Counted from the stretch's first letter, positions 8,926-17,348 are shown. The stretch is DNA of 34,340 nucleotides from Streptomyces mexicanus (GCF_902506575.1 NZ_LR732544.1:3271289-3305628), one strand, 5' to 3'. Made by a program: numbers and translations. The notes: generated by a model not told the origin, from the sequence alone.

Positions 8926-9294
8926 TCACATGCGGGCGCCCGCCATCGCCCGGCACATCTGGGCGCAGCGGCGACACGCCTCCGCACAGCGCGTCATCAT
9001 CGTGTCGTCGGGCATCGACATACACGCCTCGGCGCACATGTCGCAGGCCTTGGCGCACATCGCGCACATCTCGGTGGCCATGGGGGAGCGCCGCATCATC
9101 ATGTCGGCGCACATGCGCGTGGTCTCGGAGCAGTCCATGAGCGCGCGCATGATCTGCATCTGCGCCTGGCCGCCCTTCTGCATGCAGGAGCTCATGGCCT
9201 CCTCGCAGAGGGTGTGGCAGGTCATGCAGGCCTCGACGCAGTCCTGCATCTCCTTGCTGAGGGCGGTCGCGGTTCCGGGCTGGGTGTGGGTCAC
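8926..9294 (-). CDS. Four-helix-bundle copper-storage protein (Csp/DUF326 family)
   Basis: This 122-residue cytosolic protein has 16 cysteines and 23 methionines, the cysteines mostly in CxxC or CxxxC steps along predicted helices (19, 23, 26, 30, 37, 55, 62, 77, 80, 84, 87, 91, 103, 107, 110, 114). That pattern matches copper-storage proteins (Csp3 type), which line the core of a four-helix bundle with thiolates that bind many Cu(I) ions. No signal peptide is visible, which favours a cytosolic Csp. The start is GTG 9294, with AGGAGGAG about 5 nt upstream. The gene stands alone, convergent with an LCP gene; no copper regulator or exporter is nearby. Confidence 0.88.
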   Translation of the reverse strand: MTHTQPGTATALSKEMQDCVEACMTCHTLCEEAMSSCMQKGGQAQMQIMRALMDCSETTRMCADMMMRRSPMATEMCAMCAKACDMCAEACMSMPDDTMMTRCAEACRRCAQMCRAMAGARM

Positions 9295-9454
9295 GGCTCC
9301 TCCTGGGAGGGACGAGAGGGGCCCGGGGCGGACCCCGTTCCCCTCCGTCGTACGCCCGGCCGCCGCTTTCCGCCATCCGGGGCGGGCGCCCGCCCGGCCG
9401 GGGCCGTTCGGGTGACGGCGCGCCCCGCCGCCACCCCTGACCGCGGTCGGCCGG

Positions 9455-10612
9455 TTACGGCAGGTTGCGCGCCATGACGATGCGCTGCACCTGGTTCGTG
9501 CCCTCGTAGATCTGGGTGATCTTGGCGTCGCGCATCATGCGCTCCACCGGGTAGTCGCGGGTGTAGCCGTAGCCGCCGAGGAGCTGGACGGCGTCGGTGG
9601 TGACCTCCATGGCGACGTCGGAGGCGAAGCACTTGGCGGCGGCGCCCTGGTAGGTGAGGTCGGCGTCGCCGCGCTCGGAGGCGGCGGCGGCCTGGTAGGT
9701 CAGGGCGCGGGCGGCCGAGATCTTCATGGCCATGTCGGCCAGCATGAACTGGATGCCCTGGAAGTCGGCGATCGGCTTGCCGAACTGCTTGCGCTCCTTG
9801 ACGTAGCCCTTGGCGTAGTCGAGGGCGCCCTGGGCGATGCCGAGGGCCTGGGCGGCGATGGTGATGCGGGTGTGGTCGAGGGTCTTCATGGCGGTGGCGA
9901 AGCCGGTGCCCTCGGCGCCGATCATGCGGTCGGCGGGGATGCGCACGTTGTCGAGGTAGACCTCGCGGGTCGGGGAGCCCTTGATGCCGAGCTTCTTCTC
10001 CGGGGCGCCGAAGGAGACGCCCGGGTCGGACTTCTCCACGACGAAGGCGGAGATGCCCTTGGAGCGCTTGTCGGGGTCGGTGACGGCCATGACCGTGTAG
10101 AACTCGGAGACGCCCGCGTTGGTGATCCAGCGCTTGACGCCGTTGAGGACCCAGTGGTCGCCGTCGCGGACCGCCTTGGTCTTCATGCCGGCCGCGTCCG
10201 AGCCGGCGTCCGGCTCGGACAGGCAGTAGGAGAACATCGCCTGGCCCTTGGCGAGCGGGCCCAGGTACTTCTTCTTCAGCTCCTCGGAGCCGGAGAGGAT
10301 CACCGGCAGCGAGCCCAGCTTGTTCACCGCCGGGATCAGCGAGGAGGACGCGCAGACACGGGCCACCTCCTCGATCACGATGACCGTGGCCAGGGCGTCG
10401 GCGCCCGCGCCGCCGTAGCTCTCGGGCACGTGCACGGCGTGCAGGTCGTTGGCGACCAGCGCCTCCAAGGCCTCCTGGGGGAAGCGGGCCTCCTCGTCCA
10501 CCGCGGCGGCGTACGGCGCGATCTTCGCCTCGGCCAGCGAGCGGACGGCGTCGCGGAGCATGTCGTGCTCCTCGGACGGGCGGTACAGGTCGAAGTCAGC
10601 CGTTCCGGCCAA
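9455..10612 (-). CDS. Acyl-CoA dehydrogenase
   Basis: A full-length FAD-dependent acyl-CoA dehydrogenase of 385 residues. It introduces the alpha,beta double bond in acyl-CoA during fatty-acid or branched-chain amino-acid oxidation and passes electrons to electron-transfer flavoprotein. Seen are the N-terminal helical domain, the FAD/substrate motifs YCLSEPDAGSDAAG and WITNAG in the middle beta domain, and the C-terminal signature QLLGGYGYTRDYPVERMMRD with the probable catalytic Glu370 in IYEGTNQVQ. The start is TTG 10612, preceded by GAGGGA; relatives start at the same place as far as I recall. The chain-length preference cannot be told. A palindrome upstream (10641-10663) may be an operator. 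Confidence 0.93.
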   Translation of the reverse strand: MAGTADFDLYRPSEEHDMLRDAVRSLAEAKIAPYAAAVDEEARFPQEALEALVANDLHAVHVPESYGGAGADALATVIVIEEVARVCASSSLIPAVNKLGSLPVILSGSEELKKKYLGPLAKGQAMFSYCLSEPDAGSDAAGMKTKAVRDGDHWVLNGVKRWITNAGVSEFYTVMAVTDPDKRSKGISAFVVEKSDPGVSFGAPEKKLGIKGSPTREVYLDNVRIPADRMIGAEGTGFATAMKTLDHTRITIAAQALGIAQGALDYAKGYVKERKQFGKPIADFQGIQFMLADMAMKISAARALTYQAAAASERGDADLTYQGAAAKCFASDVAMEVTTDAVQLLGGYGYTRDYPVERMMRDAKITQIYEGTNQVQRIVMARNLP

Positions 10613-10640
10613 GGTCCCTCACGCTCCAAGACGACTCGGT

Positions 10641-10663
10641 GTTGCTAATTACCGTTAAGTAAC
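10641..10663. promoter_or_regulatory. Candidate operator upstream of acyl-CoA dehydrogenase
   Basis: An imperfect 23-bp dyad with outer arms GTTGCT and AGTAAC lies in an unusually AT-rich patch 29 bp upstream of the TTG start. Size and symmetry suit a TetR-type repressor, but no regulator gene is adjacent. Confidence 0.35.
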
Positions 10664-10796
10664 CCGAATTTTAGGGGTCCGCTCACGCAGAGGGATACGT
10701 GAGTTTGACGACAGCACGGACTTTGCCCGGTGAGGGCCGCGGGCATGCCCCGGATATGCTCGGGCAGCGCATCGCCGTCCCTTTCCTGGAGCATCC

Positions 10797-12140
10797 ATGA
10801 GCCTCAAGATCACCGTGATCGGCACCGGCTATCTCGGCGCGACCCACGCCGCCGCCATGGCCGAGCTGGGGTTCGAGGTGCTGGGCCTGGACGTGGTGGC
10901 CGAGAAGATCGAGATGCTGCGGCGCGGCGAGGTCCCGATGTACGAGCCGGGCCTTCAGGAGCTGCTGCGCAAGCACGTCGCCGGCATCGAGGGCTCCACC
11001 GGGCGGCTGCGATTCACCCAGGACTTCGCCGAGGCGGGCGCGTTCGGTGACGTCCACTTCATCTGCGTGAACACCCCGCAGAAGCACGGCGAGTACGCCT
11101 GCGACATGTCCTACGTCGACTCCGCGATCACCTCGCTCGCCCCGCACCTGACCTCCCCGGCGCTCGTCGTCGGCAAGTCGACGGTGCCGGTCGGCTCGGC
11201 CGACCGGCTGGCCCGGACGATCGCCGAGCTGGCGCCGGCGGGCGAGGACGCCGAGCTGGCCTGGAACCCGGAGTTCCTGCGCGAGGGCTTCGCCGTGCAC
11301 GACACCCTGCACCCGGACCGGATCGTGGTCGGGGTGCGCAGCGAGCGCGCGGAGAAGGTGCTGCGCGAGGTGTACGCCACGCCGATCGCCGAGGGCTCGC
11401 CGTTCGTGGTCACCGACTTCCCGACCGCGGAGCTGGTGAAGACCGCCGCGAACTCCTTCCTCGCCACGAAGATCTCCTTCATCAACGCGATGGCGGAGGT
11501 GTGCGAGGCCGCGGACGGCGATGTGGCCAAGCTGGCGGAGGCGATCGGGTACGACGACCGGATCGGCGCCAAGTTCCTGCGCGCCGGGATCGGCTTCGGC
11601 GGCGGCTGCCTGCCCAAGGACATCCGCGCGTTCATGGCGCGCGCCGGTGAGCTGGGCGCCGACCAGGCGCTGACGTTCCTGCGCGAGATCGACTCCATCA
11701 ACATGCGCCAGCGCGGGCAGATGGTCGAGCTGGCCCGGCAGGCCCTCGGCGGCGGGCCGTTCCTGGGCAAGCGGGTGGCGGTGCTGGGCGCCACCTTCAA
11801 GCCCGACTCCGACGACGTACGGGACTCCCCCGCGCTCAACGTCGCCGGGCAGATCCACCTCCAGGGCGGCCAGGTGACGGTGTACGACCCCAAGGGCATG
11901 GACAACGCCCGGCGGATCTTCCCCACGCTCGGCTACGCCGACTCCGCGCTGGAGGCGGTGCGGGGCGCCGATGTGGTGCTGCACCTGACCGAGTGGCGGG
12001 AGTTCCGTGAGCTGGACCCGGCCGAGCTGGGCGAGGCCGTGGCGTCCCGGCTGATCCTGGACGGGCGCAACGCGCTGGATCCGGAGCTGTGGCGGCGGGC
12101 CGGGTGGACGTACCGGGCGATGGGCCGTCCGACCGCCTAG
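10797..12140 (+). CDS. UDP-glucose/GDP-mannose dehydrogenase family protein
   Basis: The 447-residue protein is an NAD-dependent nucleotide-sugar dehydrogenase, most likely UDP-glucose 6-dehydrogenase, making UDP-glucuronate for glycopolymers. The N-terminal Rossmann motif is ITVIGTGYLGATHA (about 4-17), followed by the NTP motif region, the substrate segment WNPEFLREG, the catalytic cysteine at about 271 in GGGCLPKD, and the C-terminal UDP-binding domain with GATFKPDSDDVRDSPA. ATG 10797 has GGAG 5 nt upstream. UDP-N-acetyl-sugar dehydrogenases share these motifs, so the exact substrate is unproven. It fits the envelope-sugar theme of the LCP/glycosyltransferase region on its left. A strong terminator follows. 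Confidence 0.9.
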   Translation: MSLKITVIGTGYLGATHAAAMAELGFEVLGLDVVAEKIEMLRRGEVPMYEPGLQELLRKHVAGIEGSTGRLRFTQDFAEAGAFGDVHFICVNTPQKHGEYACDMSYVDSAITSLAPHLTSPALVVGKSTVPVGSADRLARTIAELAPAGEDAELAWNPEFLREGFAVHDTLHPDRIVVGVRSERAEKVLREVYATPIAEGSPFVVTDFPTAELVKTAANSFLATKISFINAMAEVCEAADGDVAKLAEAIGYDDRIGAKFLRAGIGFGGGCLPKDIRAFMARAGELGADQALTFLREIDSINMRQRGQMVELARQALGGGPFLGKRVAVLGATFKPDSDDVRDSPALNVAGQIHLQGGQVTVYDPKGMDNARRIFPTLGYADSALEAVRGADVVLHLTEWREFRELDPAELGEAVASRLILDGRNALDPELWRRAGWTYRAMGRPTA

Positions 12141-12172
12141 GCGCCCTGCCGCAGAGGCGCCCTGCCGCACAG
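12141..12172. repeat. 16-bp tandem duplication
   Basis: GCGCCCTGCCGCAGAG (12141-12156) is followed directly by a copy differing at one base (12157-12172), between a stop codon and its terminator. Confidence 0.8.
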
Positions 12173-12180
12173 GCGCGAGG

Positions 12181-12223
12181 GGACGCCGGTTCGGCCGAGG
12201 CTCAGTCGGCCGAACCGGCGTCC
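12181..12223 (+). terminator. Terminator of the UDP-sugar dehydrogenase gene
   Basis: A perfect 18-bp stem (12181-12198 with 12206-12223) has a 7-nt loop, GGCTCAG. It lies 40 bp after the stop codon. Confidence 0.85.
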
Positions 12224-12354
12224 GTGCGCATTGTGCCCCACCGCGCGGCGGCCTCGCGCGGCGACGGGCGGGCCCGCGGGATTGGCACCGGCCGCGCCGG
12301 GCACCCGAAGGTCCGCGCGCCCGCGCCGAGGACGGCAGAAGAAGGGGAGACTCC

Positions 12355-12744
12355 ATGCCCGTGGCACGTCTGCGTTCCGTCGTGATCGACTGCCCCGACC
12401 CGCACGCCCTGGCCGACTTCTACGCCGCGGTCGGCGGCGGCACGCCCGACCCGGAGAGCGACGACTGGGTGGTGCTGCGCCTGCCCGACGGCCCGCGGCT
12501 CGTCTTCCAGCGGGCGCCCGGCCTGACCCCGCCGGAGTGGCCGCGCGCGGACCGCAACGCGCAGCAGTTCCACCTCGACTTCGACGCCGGTTCCAGCTGG
12601 GAGGAGATGGACGCCGCCCACGAGAAGGTGCTCGCGCTGGGGGCGCGCCCGCTCGACCTCGAAGACAGCGAGCACAAGGACTTCCGGGTCTACGCCGATC
12701 CGGCGGGACATCCGTTCTGCCTCTGCCGGATCGAGCACGCCTGA
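12355..12744 (+). CDS. VOC-superfamily (glyoxalase-like) protein
   Basis: A 129-residue single VOC domain of the glyoxalase-like subfamily common in actinobacteria: MPVARLRSVVIDCPDPHALADFYA at the start, a central LVFQRAPGL and QQFHLDF, and the closing YADPAGHPFCLC. VOC proteins use paired beta-alpha-beta-beta-beta units, often with a bound metal, for isomerase, dioxygenase or antibiotic-binding roles; the substrate is not predictable here. The ATG has AAGGGGAGA upstream. It is convergent with the MerR gene, only 17 bp away. Confidence 0.85.
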   Translation: MPVARLRSVVIDCPDPHALADFYAAVGGGTPDPESDDWVVLRLPDGPRLVFQRAPGLTPPEWPRADRNAQQFHLDFDAGSSWEEMDAAHEKVLALGARPLDLEDSEHKDFRVYADPAGHPFCLCRIEHA

Positions 12745-12761
12745 CGTCCGCGCCGTGCCGC

Positions 12762-13121
12762 TCAGGCCCCCTGGGCGGTGCGGATCACCTCGTCGAGGGT
12801 CTCCCGGGAACGCTCCAGATCGGCGATCATGCGGTCGATGCGCTCGCGCTCGGCGGAGAGGTCGGCGACCAGCCTGGGGGTGGCGACGGCGGACGGCCCG
12901 CCGTCCTCGTCGCGCATGCAGGGCAGCAGCTGCCGGATCTTCTGGCTGGACAGGCCGGCCGCGTACAGCTCCTGGATCCGGATGACCCGGTCCACGGCCT
13001 TCTCCGCGTACTCGCGGTGACCGCCGGGTGTGCGGTCGCTGGTCAGCAGCCCCTGGGTCTCGTAGTAGCGCAGGGACCGCTCGCTCACCCCGGTGCGCCG
13101 GGCCAGTTCACCGATCCGCAT
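12762..13121 (-). CDS. MerR family transcriptional regulator
   Basis: The 119-residue protein begins with the MerR winged-helix DNA-binding domain (MRIGELARRTGVSERSLRYYE, then GLL and GGHREY), followed by a long dimerisation helix at about 75-115. It has a single cysteine (LLPCMRD), so it cannot hold a SoxR-type iron-sulfur cluster. ATG 13121 follows GGAGG by about 7 nt; an upstream in-frame start would add 12 residues before the domain and is less likely. It is divergent from an Old Yellow Enzyme gene across 61 bp that contain a typical MerR operator, so it very probably controls that gene. The inducer is unknown. Confidence 0.92.
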   Translation of the reverse strand: MRIGELARRTGVSERSLRYYETQGLLTSDRTPGGHREYAEKAVDRVIRIQELYAAGLSSQKIRQLLPCMRDEDGGPSAVATPRLVADLSAERERIDRMIADLERSRETLDEVIRTAQGA

Positions 13122-13143
13122 GTGCCGCCTCCACGGTCCGGAC

Positions 13144-13176
13144 CTTGAATCTGTCACTGGTGTCAGGTTCTAGCGT
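13144..13176 (+). promoter_or_regulatory. MerR-type operator/promoter with 20-bp spacer, leaderless start
   Basis: A 30-bp imperfect palindrome (13144-13173, 11 of 15 pairs per arm matched) occupies the space between a -35-like TTGAAT (13145-13150) and a -10-like TAGCGT (13171-13176). The 20-bp spacer is typical of MerR-activated promoters, where the protein untwists DNA. Only 6 nt separate the -10 box from ATG 13183 and no Shine-Dalgarno is present, so the transcript should be leaderless. Confidence 0.7.
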
Positions 13177-13182
13177 ACGGGC

Positions 13183-14325
13183 ATGACGCAGACAACGGAC
13201 TTCCTGGCCCCGGCCCGCCTGGGCCGGCTGGCGCTTCCCCATCATCTGGTGATGGCCCCGCTGACCCGGAACCGTGCGGAGGCCGACGGCACCCCCTCCT
13301 CGCTCATGGTCACCCACTACGCCGAGCGCGCCTCGGCCGGGCTGATCATCGGCGAGGCCTCGACGCCGAACGCGGTCGGCCAGACCTACCCGAACATCAC
13401 CGCGATCCACACCGACCGGCACGCGGACGGCTGGCGGCGCGTCACCGAAGCGGTCCGCGCGGCCGGGGGGCACATGTTCCTCCAGCTCCAGCACGGCGGC
13501 CGGGTCAGCCACCCGGAGACCACCGGCCTGACCCCGGTGGCGCCCTCCCCCGTCCCGCTGCCCGAGACGATCTTCACGCCGGGCGGGCACCGGCCGGCCG
13601 TCGTCCCGCGGGAGATGACGGCGGACGACATCCGCACCACCGTCGCCGACTTCGCCGCCGCCGCCCGCCGGGCCGTCGCGGCGGGCTTCGAGGGCGTGGA
13701 GGTGCACTCGGCCAACGGGCACCTGCTGCACCAGTTCCTCGCCGGCAACACCAACCGCAGGACGGACGCCTACGGCGGCTCCCCCGAACGCCGGGTGCGG
13801 TTCACGGTGGAGGTGACCGAGGCGGTGGCCGACGCGATCGGCGCGGACCGGGTGGGGGTGCGCATCTCCCCCGGCAGCACGGTCAACGGCATCCAGGAGG
13901 ACGACACCGACGTCCTCTACCCGGCGCTGGTGGCCCGGCTGCGCGAGATGGGCCTCGCCTACCTGCACCTGGTGCACGCCGACCCGGACGCCGCCTGGTA
14001 CCGGCGCATCCGCGCCGACTGGCCCGGCGTCCTCATCGGCAACCCGGTGCTGTCCGAGCTGACCACCGAGGCCGTCACCCGGGGTGCCCGGGAGATGCTG
14101 GCCGCCGGCGCCGACCTCGTGGCGCTGGGCCGGCCCTTCCTGGCCAACCCGGACCTGGTCACCCGGCTGCGCCTGGGCGCACCGCTGAACCCGATCCGGG
14201 ACCGGTACCTGATGTACGTGGGCGGGGCGGACGGCTACAACGACTACCCCACCCTCGACACCGCGGGCACCGCCGGGATCTCGGATTGCGCCGGCGACCC
14301 GTCGTCCGCCCCGCGGGCGGCCTGA
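13183..14325 (+). CDS. Old Yellow Enzyme family flavin-dependent alkene reductase
   Basis: A 380-residue FMN-dependent TIM-barrel oxidoreductase that reduces activated C=C bonds (enals, enones, nitro compounds) with NAD(P)H. Seen are the N-terminal LAPARLGRLALPHHLVMAPLTR segment, QLQHGGRVSHP, the substrate motif HSANGH (His175, Asn178), NRRTDAYGGS, and the FMN phosphate site ADLVALGRPFLANPDL. The position equivalent to the usual proton-donor Tyr (two residues after Asn178) is His180, which is unusual. The gene is driven by a MerR-type leaderless promoter and is divergent from that regulator, suggesting induction by electrophiles. It converges with the dipeptidase gene. Confidence 0.93.
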   Translation: MTQTTDFLAPARLGRLALPHHLVMAPLTRNRAEADGTPSSLMVTHYAERASAGLIIGEASTPNAVGQTYPNITAIHTDRHADGWRRVTEAVRAAGGHMFLQLQHGGRVSHPETTGLTPVAPSPVPLPETIFTPGGHRPAVVPREMTADDIRTTVADFAAAARRAVAAGFEGVEVHSANGHLLHQFLAGNTNRRTDAYGGSPERRVRFTVEVTEAVADAIGADRVGVRISPGSTVNGIQEDDTDVLYPALVARLREMGLAYLHLVHADPDAAWYRRIRADWPGVLIGNPVLSELTTEAVTRGAREMLAAGADLVALGRPFLANPDLVTRLRLGAPLNPIRDRYLMYVGGADGYNDYPTLDTAGTAGISDCAGDPSSAPRAA

Positions 14326-14367
14326 GCCGTCCGGCCGGACGGCCGGCGGGCCCGGCCGCCCGGCGCC

Positions 14368-15546
14368 TCAGCCGTCCAGTTCCTCGATCGTCGCGTGGGA
14401 CGGCGCCCGGGTGGCCCGCAGATGACGGGCGACGTCCTCGGCGGCTCCCAGCACACGGACCGCGTTCTGCCAGGTCAGCTTGGCCAGATCGGTCTTCGAC
14501 CAGCCGCGGTCCAGCAGCTCGGCGAGCAGGTTGGGGTAGCCGGAGACGTCGTCCAGGCCCCGGGGCGTGAAGGCGGTGCCGTCGTAGTCGCCGCCGATGC
14601 CGAGGTGGTCGATGCCGGCGACCTCGCGCATGTGGTCCAGGTGGTCGGCGACCGTGGCCACGGTGGCGACCGGGCGGGGGTTCGCCTCCTGGAAGGCGCG
14701 GTGCACCTTCATCGCCTCGGGCGTGGTGTCCAGCGGGTGGAAGCCGTGCGCCCGCATGTTCGCCTCGGCGGCGGCCGTCCAGTCGACGGCGGCCTGGAGG
14801 ACGAACTTCGGCACGAACGTCACCATCGCCATGCCGCCGTTGGCGGGCAGGCGTTCGAGGACGTCGTCGGGGATGTTGCGCGGGTGGTCGCACACGGCCC
14901 GCGCGGAGGAGTGGGAGAAGATCACCGGCGCGGTGGAGGTGTCCAGCGCGTCGCGCATGGTGGTCGCGGCCACGTGGGAGAGGTCGACCAGCATGCCGAG
15001 GCGGTTCATCTCCCGCACCACCTCGCGGCCGAAGGCCGACAGGCCGCCGACGCCCGGCTCGTCGGTCGCCGAGTCCGCCCACGGCACGTTGTCGTTGTGG
15101 GTGAGCGTCAGGTAGCGCACGCCGAGCGCGTACAGCCCGCGCAGCGTGCCCAGCGAGCAGGCGATGGAGTGGCCGCCCTCGGCGCCCATCAGGGACGCGA
15201 TCCGGCCCTCGCGGCGGGCCGCCTCCATGTCGGCGGCGGTCAGCGCGGGGGCCAGGTCGCGGGGGTGGCGGGCGAGGAGCTGCCGTACGCAGTCGATCTG
15301 CTCCAGCGTCGCCGGCACCGGGTCGGGCTGGTCGGCGCGGACGTACACCGACCAGTACTGCGCGCCGACGCCGCCCTCGCGCAGCCGGGGGAGGTCGGTG
15401 TGCAGGTGGCCGTCCTGGCGCACGGCGATGTCGCGGGCGGCGAGGTCGTAGCGGACCTGTTCGCGCAGCGCCCACGGCAGGTCGTTGTGGCCGTCGACGA
15501 CCGGGAACTCGCGCAGCAGTTCCCGGGCCTCCTCCAGCGCGGTCAT
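14368..15546 (-). CDS. Membrane dipeptidase family (peptidase M19), Sco3058-like
   Basis: The 392-residue enzyme is a binuclear zinc dipeptidase of the amidohydrolase superfamily. Metal ligands are visible at His20 and Asp22 (DGHND), Glu123 (GAEGGH), His191 (DLSH) and His212 (FSHSSAR); His150 lies in THND and the closing Asp in GGDYDG. The spacing matches S. coelicolor Sco3058, described as a close bacterial homologue of human renal dipeptidase that cleaves L-Xaa-D-Xaa dipeptides. ATG 15546 is preferred; a GTG at 15555 overlaps the purE stop but lacks a spaced Shine-Dalgarno. There is no signal peptide, so it is cytosolic. It is last in the purK-purE operon, 5 bp after purE, perhaps recycling wall-derived dipeptides. 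Confidence 0.93.
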   Translation of the reverse strand: MTALEEARELLREFPVVDGHNDLPWALREQVRYDLAARDIAVRQDGHLHTDLPRLREGGVGAQYWSVYVRADQPDPVPATLEQIDCVRQLLARHPRDLAPALTAADMEAARREGRIASLMGAEGGHSIACSLGTLRGLYALGVRYLTLTHNDNVPWADSATDEPGVGGLSAFGREVVREMNRLGMLVDLSHVAATTMRDALDTSTAPVIFSHSSARAVCDHPRNIPDDVLERLPANGGMAMVTFVPKFVLQAAVDWTAAAEANMRAHGFHPLDTTPEAMKVHRAFQEANPRPVATVATVADHLDHMREVAGIDHLGIGGDYDGTAFTPRGLDDVSGYPNLLAELLDRGWSKTDLAKLTWQNAVRVLGAAEDVARHLRATRAPSHATIEELDG

Positions 15547-15551
15547 CGGCG

Positions 15552-16082
15552 TCACTTCCCGGAGTTGAAGCCGAAGCCGCCGGCCGCGCTGTCCACCTTG
15601 GCGCGCAGCCGCTTGCCCTTCTCGGTGGCCTGGTCGTTGAGCTCCTGCTGGAACTCCCGCATCCGGCCGAGCAGCTCCGCGTCGTGCGCGGCGAGCATGC
15701 GGGCGGCCAGCAGGCCGGCGTTGCGGGCACCGCCGACGGAGACCGTCGCCACGGGGACCCCGGCCGGCATCTGCACGATGGACAGCAGCGAGTCCATGCC
15801 GTCGAGGTACTTCAGCGGCACGGGCACGCCGATGACCGGCAGCGGGGTGACGGAGGCGAGCATGCCGGGCAGGTGGGCGGCGCCGCCCGCACCGGCGATG
15901 ATCACCTTCAGGCCGCGGTCGGCGGCCTGCTCGCCGTAGGCGATCATCTCGCGCGGCATGCGGTGCGCGGAGACGACGTCGACCTCGTAGGCGATCTCGA
16001 ACTCGTCGAGGGCCTTGGCGGCGGCCTCCATGACGGGCCAGTCGGAGTCCGACCCCATGACGATGCCAACAACGGGGCTCAT
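15552..16082 (-). CDS. purE: N5-carboxyaminoimidazole ribonucleotide mutase
   Basis: PurE converts N5-CAIR to CAIR in purine biosynthesis. The 176-residue protein has the class I motifs [13 protein letters not shown], the catalytic His in [18 protein letters not shown], and [23 protein letters not shown] 16082 overlaps the purK stop (ATGA), so translation is coupled. The C-terminal tail ([16 protein letters not shown] onwards) is the usual actinobacterial extension. Confidence 0.97.
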   Translation of the reverse strand: MSPVVGIVMGSDSDWPVMEAAAKALDEFEIAYEVDVVSAHRMPREMIAYGEQAADRGLKVIIAGAGGAAHLPGMLASVTPLPVIGVPVPLKYLDGMDSLLSIVQMPAGVPVATVSVGGARNAGLLAARMLAAHDAELLGRMREFQQELNDQATEKGKRLRAKVDSAAGGFGFNSGK

Positions 16083-17218
16083 TCGGTGATGGTGCCTCTC
16101 AGGTAGCCGGCTGCGTGACGGGCGCGCTCCAGCACGTCGTCCAGGTCGTCGCCGTAGGTGTTGACGTGGCCCACCTTGCGGCCGGGCTTCACGTCCTTGC
16201 CGTACATGTGGATCTTCAGCTGGGGGTCGCGGGCCATGCAGTGCAGGTACGCGGAGTACATGTCGGGGAAGTCGCCGCCGAGGACGTTGACCATCACCGT
16301 CCACTTGGCGCGCGGGCGGGGGTCGCCCAGCGGCAGGTCCAGGACCGCGCGGACGTGGTTGGCGAACTGCGAGGTGATCGCGCCGTCCATCGACCAGTGG
16401 CCGGAGTTGTGCGGGCGCATCGCCAGCTCGTTGACGAGGATGCGGCCGTCGCGGGTCTGGAACAGCTCCACGGCGAGGTGGCCGACGACGCCCAGTTCCT
16501 TGGCGATGGTCAGGGCCATCCGCTCGGCCTTGAGGGCGAGGTCCCGGTCCAGGTCGGGGGCGGGCGCGATCACCGTGTCGCACACGCCGTTCACCTGGCG
16601 GGACTCCACGACCGGGTAGGCCACGGCCTGGCCGTGCGGGGAGCGCACGACGTTGGCGGCCAGCTCGCGGACGAAGTCGACCTTCTCCTCGGCGAGGACC
16701 GCGACGCCCGCCTTGAAGGGCTCGGCGGCCTCCTCCACGGAGTCCACCACCCACACGCCCTTGCCGTCGTACCCGCCGCGGACGGTCTTCAGGACGACCG
16801 GGAAGCCGTCCCCTTCCGCCGCGAAGGCGGCCACGTCCTGCGGATCGCTGACGATCCTGTGCCGCGGGCACGGGATGCCGAGGGCGTCGAGCTTGGCGCG
16901 CATCACCCCCTTGTCCTGGGCGTGCACCAGCGCGTCCGGGCCGGGGCGCACGGGGATGCCGTCCGCCTCCAGGGCCCGCAGATGCTCGGTGGGGACATGC
17001 TCGTGATCGAAGGTGATCACGTCGCAGCCGCGCGCGAACTCCCGCAGCGTGTCCAGATCGCGATAGTCGCCGACGACGACATCGTTCACGACCTGGGCCG
17101 CGGAGTCCTGAGGAGTGTCACTGAGAAGCTTGAACCTGATGCCCAGCGGGATGCCCGCCTCGTGGGTCATACGAGCGAGCTGGCCACCGCCGACCATGCC
17201 GACTACCGGGAACGTCAC
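16079..17218 (-). CDS. purK: 5-(carboxyamino)imidazole ribonucleotide synthase
   Basis: PurK is the ATP-grasp enzyme that carboxylates AIR to N5-CAIR using bicarbonate and ATP, supplying PurE encoded just downstream with an ATGA overlap. The 379-residue protein shows [13 protein letters not shown] at the N-terminus, the ATP-grasp motifs [13 protein letters not shown] and [31 protein letters not shown], and a C-terminal domain. The start is GTG 17218, placed 6 nt after a TACCCT -10 box, so the message is probably leaderless. Other purine genes are not in the window. Confidence 0.96.
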   Translation of the reverse strand: MTFPVVGMVGGGQLARMTHEAGIPLGIRFKLLSDTPQDSAAQVVNDVVVGDYRDLDTLREFARGCDVITFDHEHVPTEHLRALEADGIPVRPGPDALVHAQDKGVMRAKLDALGIPCPRHRIVSDPQDVAAFAAEGDGFPVVLKTVRGGYDGKGVWVVDSVEEAAEPFKAGVAVLAEEKVDFVRELAANVVRSPHGQAVAYPVVESRQVNGVCDTVIAPAPDLDRDLALKAERMALTIAKELGVVGHLAVELFQTRDGRILVNELAMRPHNSGHWSMDGAITSQFANHVRAVLDLPLGDPRPRAKWTVMVNVLGGDFPDMYSAYLHCMARDPQLKIHMYGKDVKPGRKVGHVNTYGDDLDDVLERARHAAGYLRGTITE

Positions 17219-17224
17219 GCCCCC

Positions 17225-17253
17225 AGGGTATCGGCCGCGCCGGGGTGGCCGAA
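17225..17253 (-). promoter_or_regulatory. Probable leaderless promoter of purK
   Basis: On the minus strand TTCGGC (17253-17248), a 17-bp spacer and TACCCT (17230-17225) stand 6 nt before GTG 17218. The -35 box is weak, but the -10-to-start distance matches known leaderless actinobacterial genes and the OYE promoter in this window. Confidence 0.45.
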
Positions 17254-17308
17254 TCCCCTGCCCCGCGGCGGTTCGCCGGCCTGCTCCCCCACCGGCTGTC
17301 CACGCGCT

Positions 17309-17348
17309 CTCTTTCCGGTCTTTTCCAGGACTCTTTCCGGTCTTTTCC
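17309..17348. repeat. Paired 18-bp direct repeats upstream of purK
   Basis: CTCTTTCCGGTCTTTTCC occurs exactly at 17309-17326 and again at 17331-17348, a 22-bp period. The repeats lie about 90-130 bp upstream of purK and 115 bp upstream of the GtrA gene. They are pyrimidine-rich on the plus strand, unlike the surrounding sequence. Two-turn spacing suits a DNA-binding protein on one helix face. The rest of the 244-bp gap (17219-17462) holds only the purK promoter and a TAGCAT box at 17414-17419. Confidence 0.7.

Noticed and set aside
8930..9415. Plus-strand ORF over the copper-storage gene
   Set aside because: Its apparent Met/His/Ala richness is the complement of the Cys/Met codons of the real gene.
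14326..14343. Perfect 18-bp palindrome between OYE and dipeptidase genes
   Set aside because: It is a loopless palindrome of C/G-rich sequence; it may aid termination, but there is no loop or T-tract to support a call.
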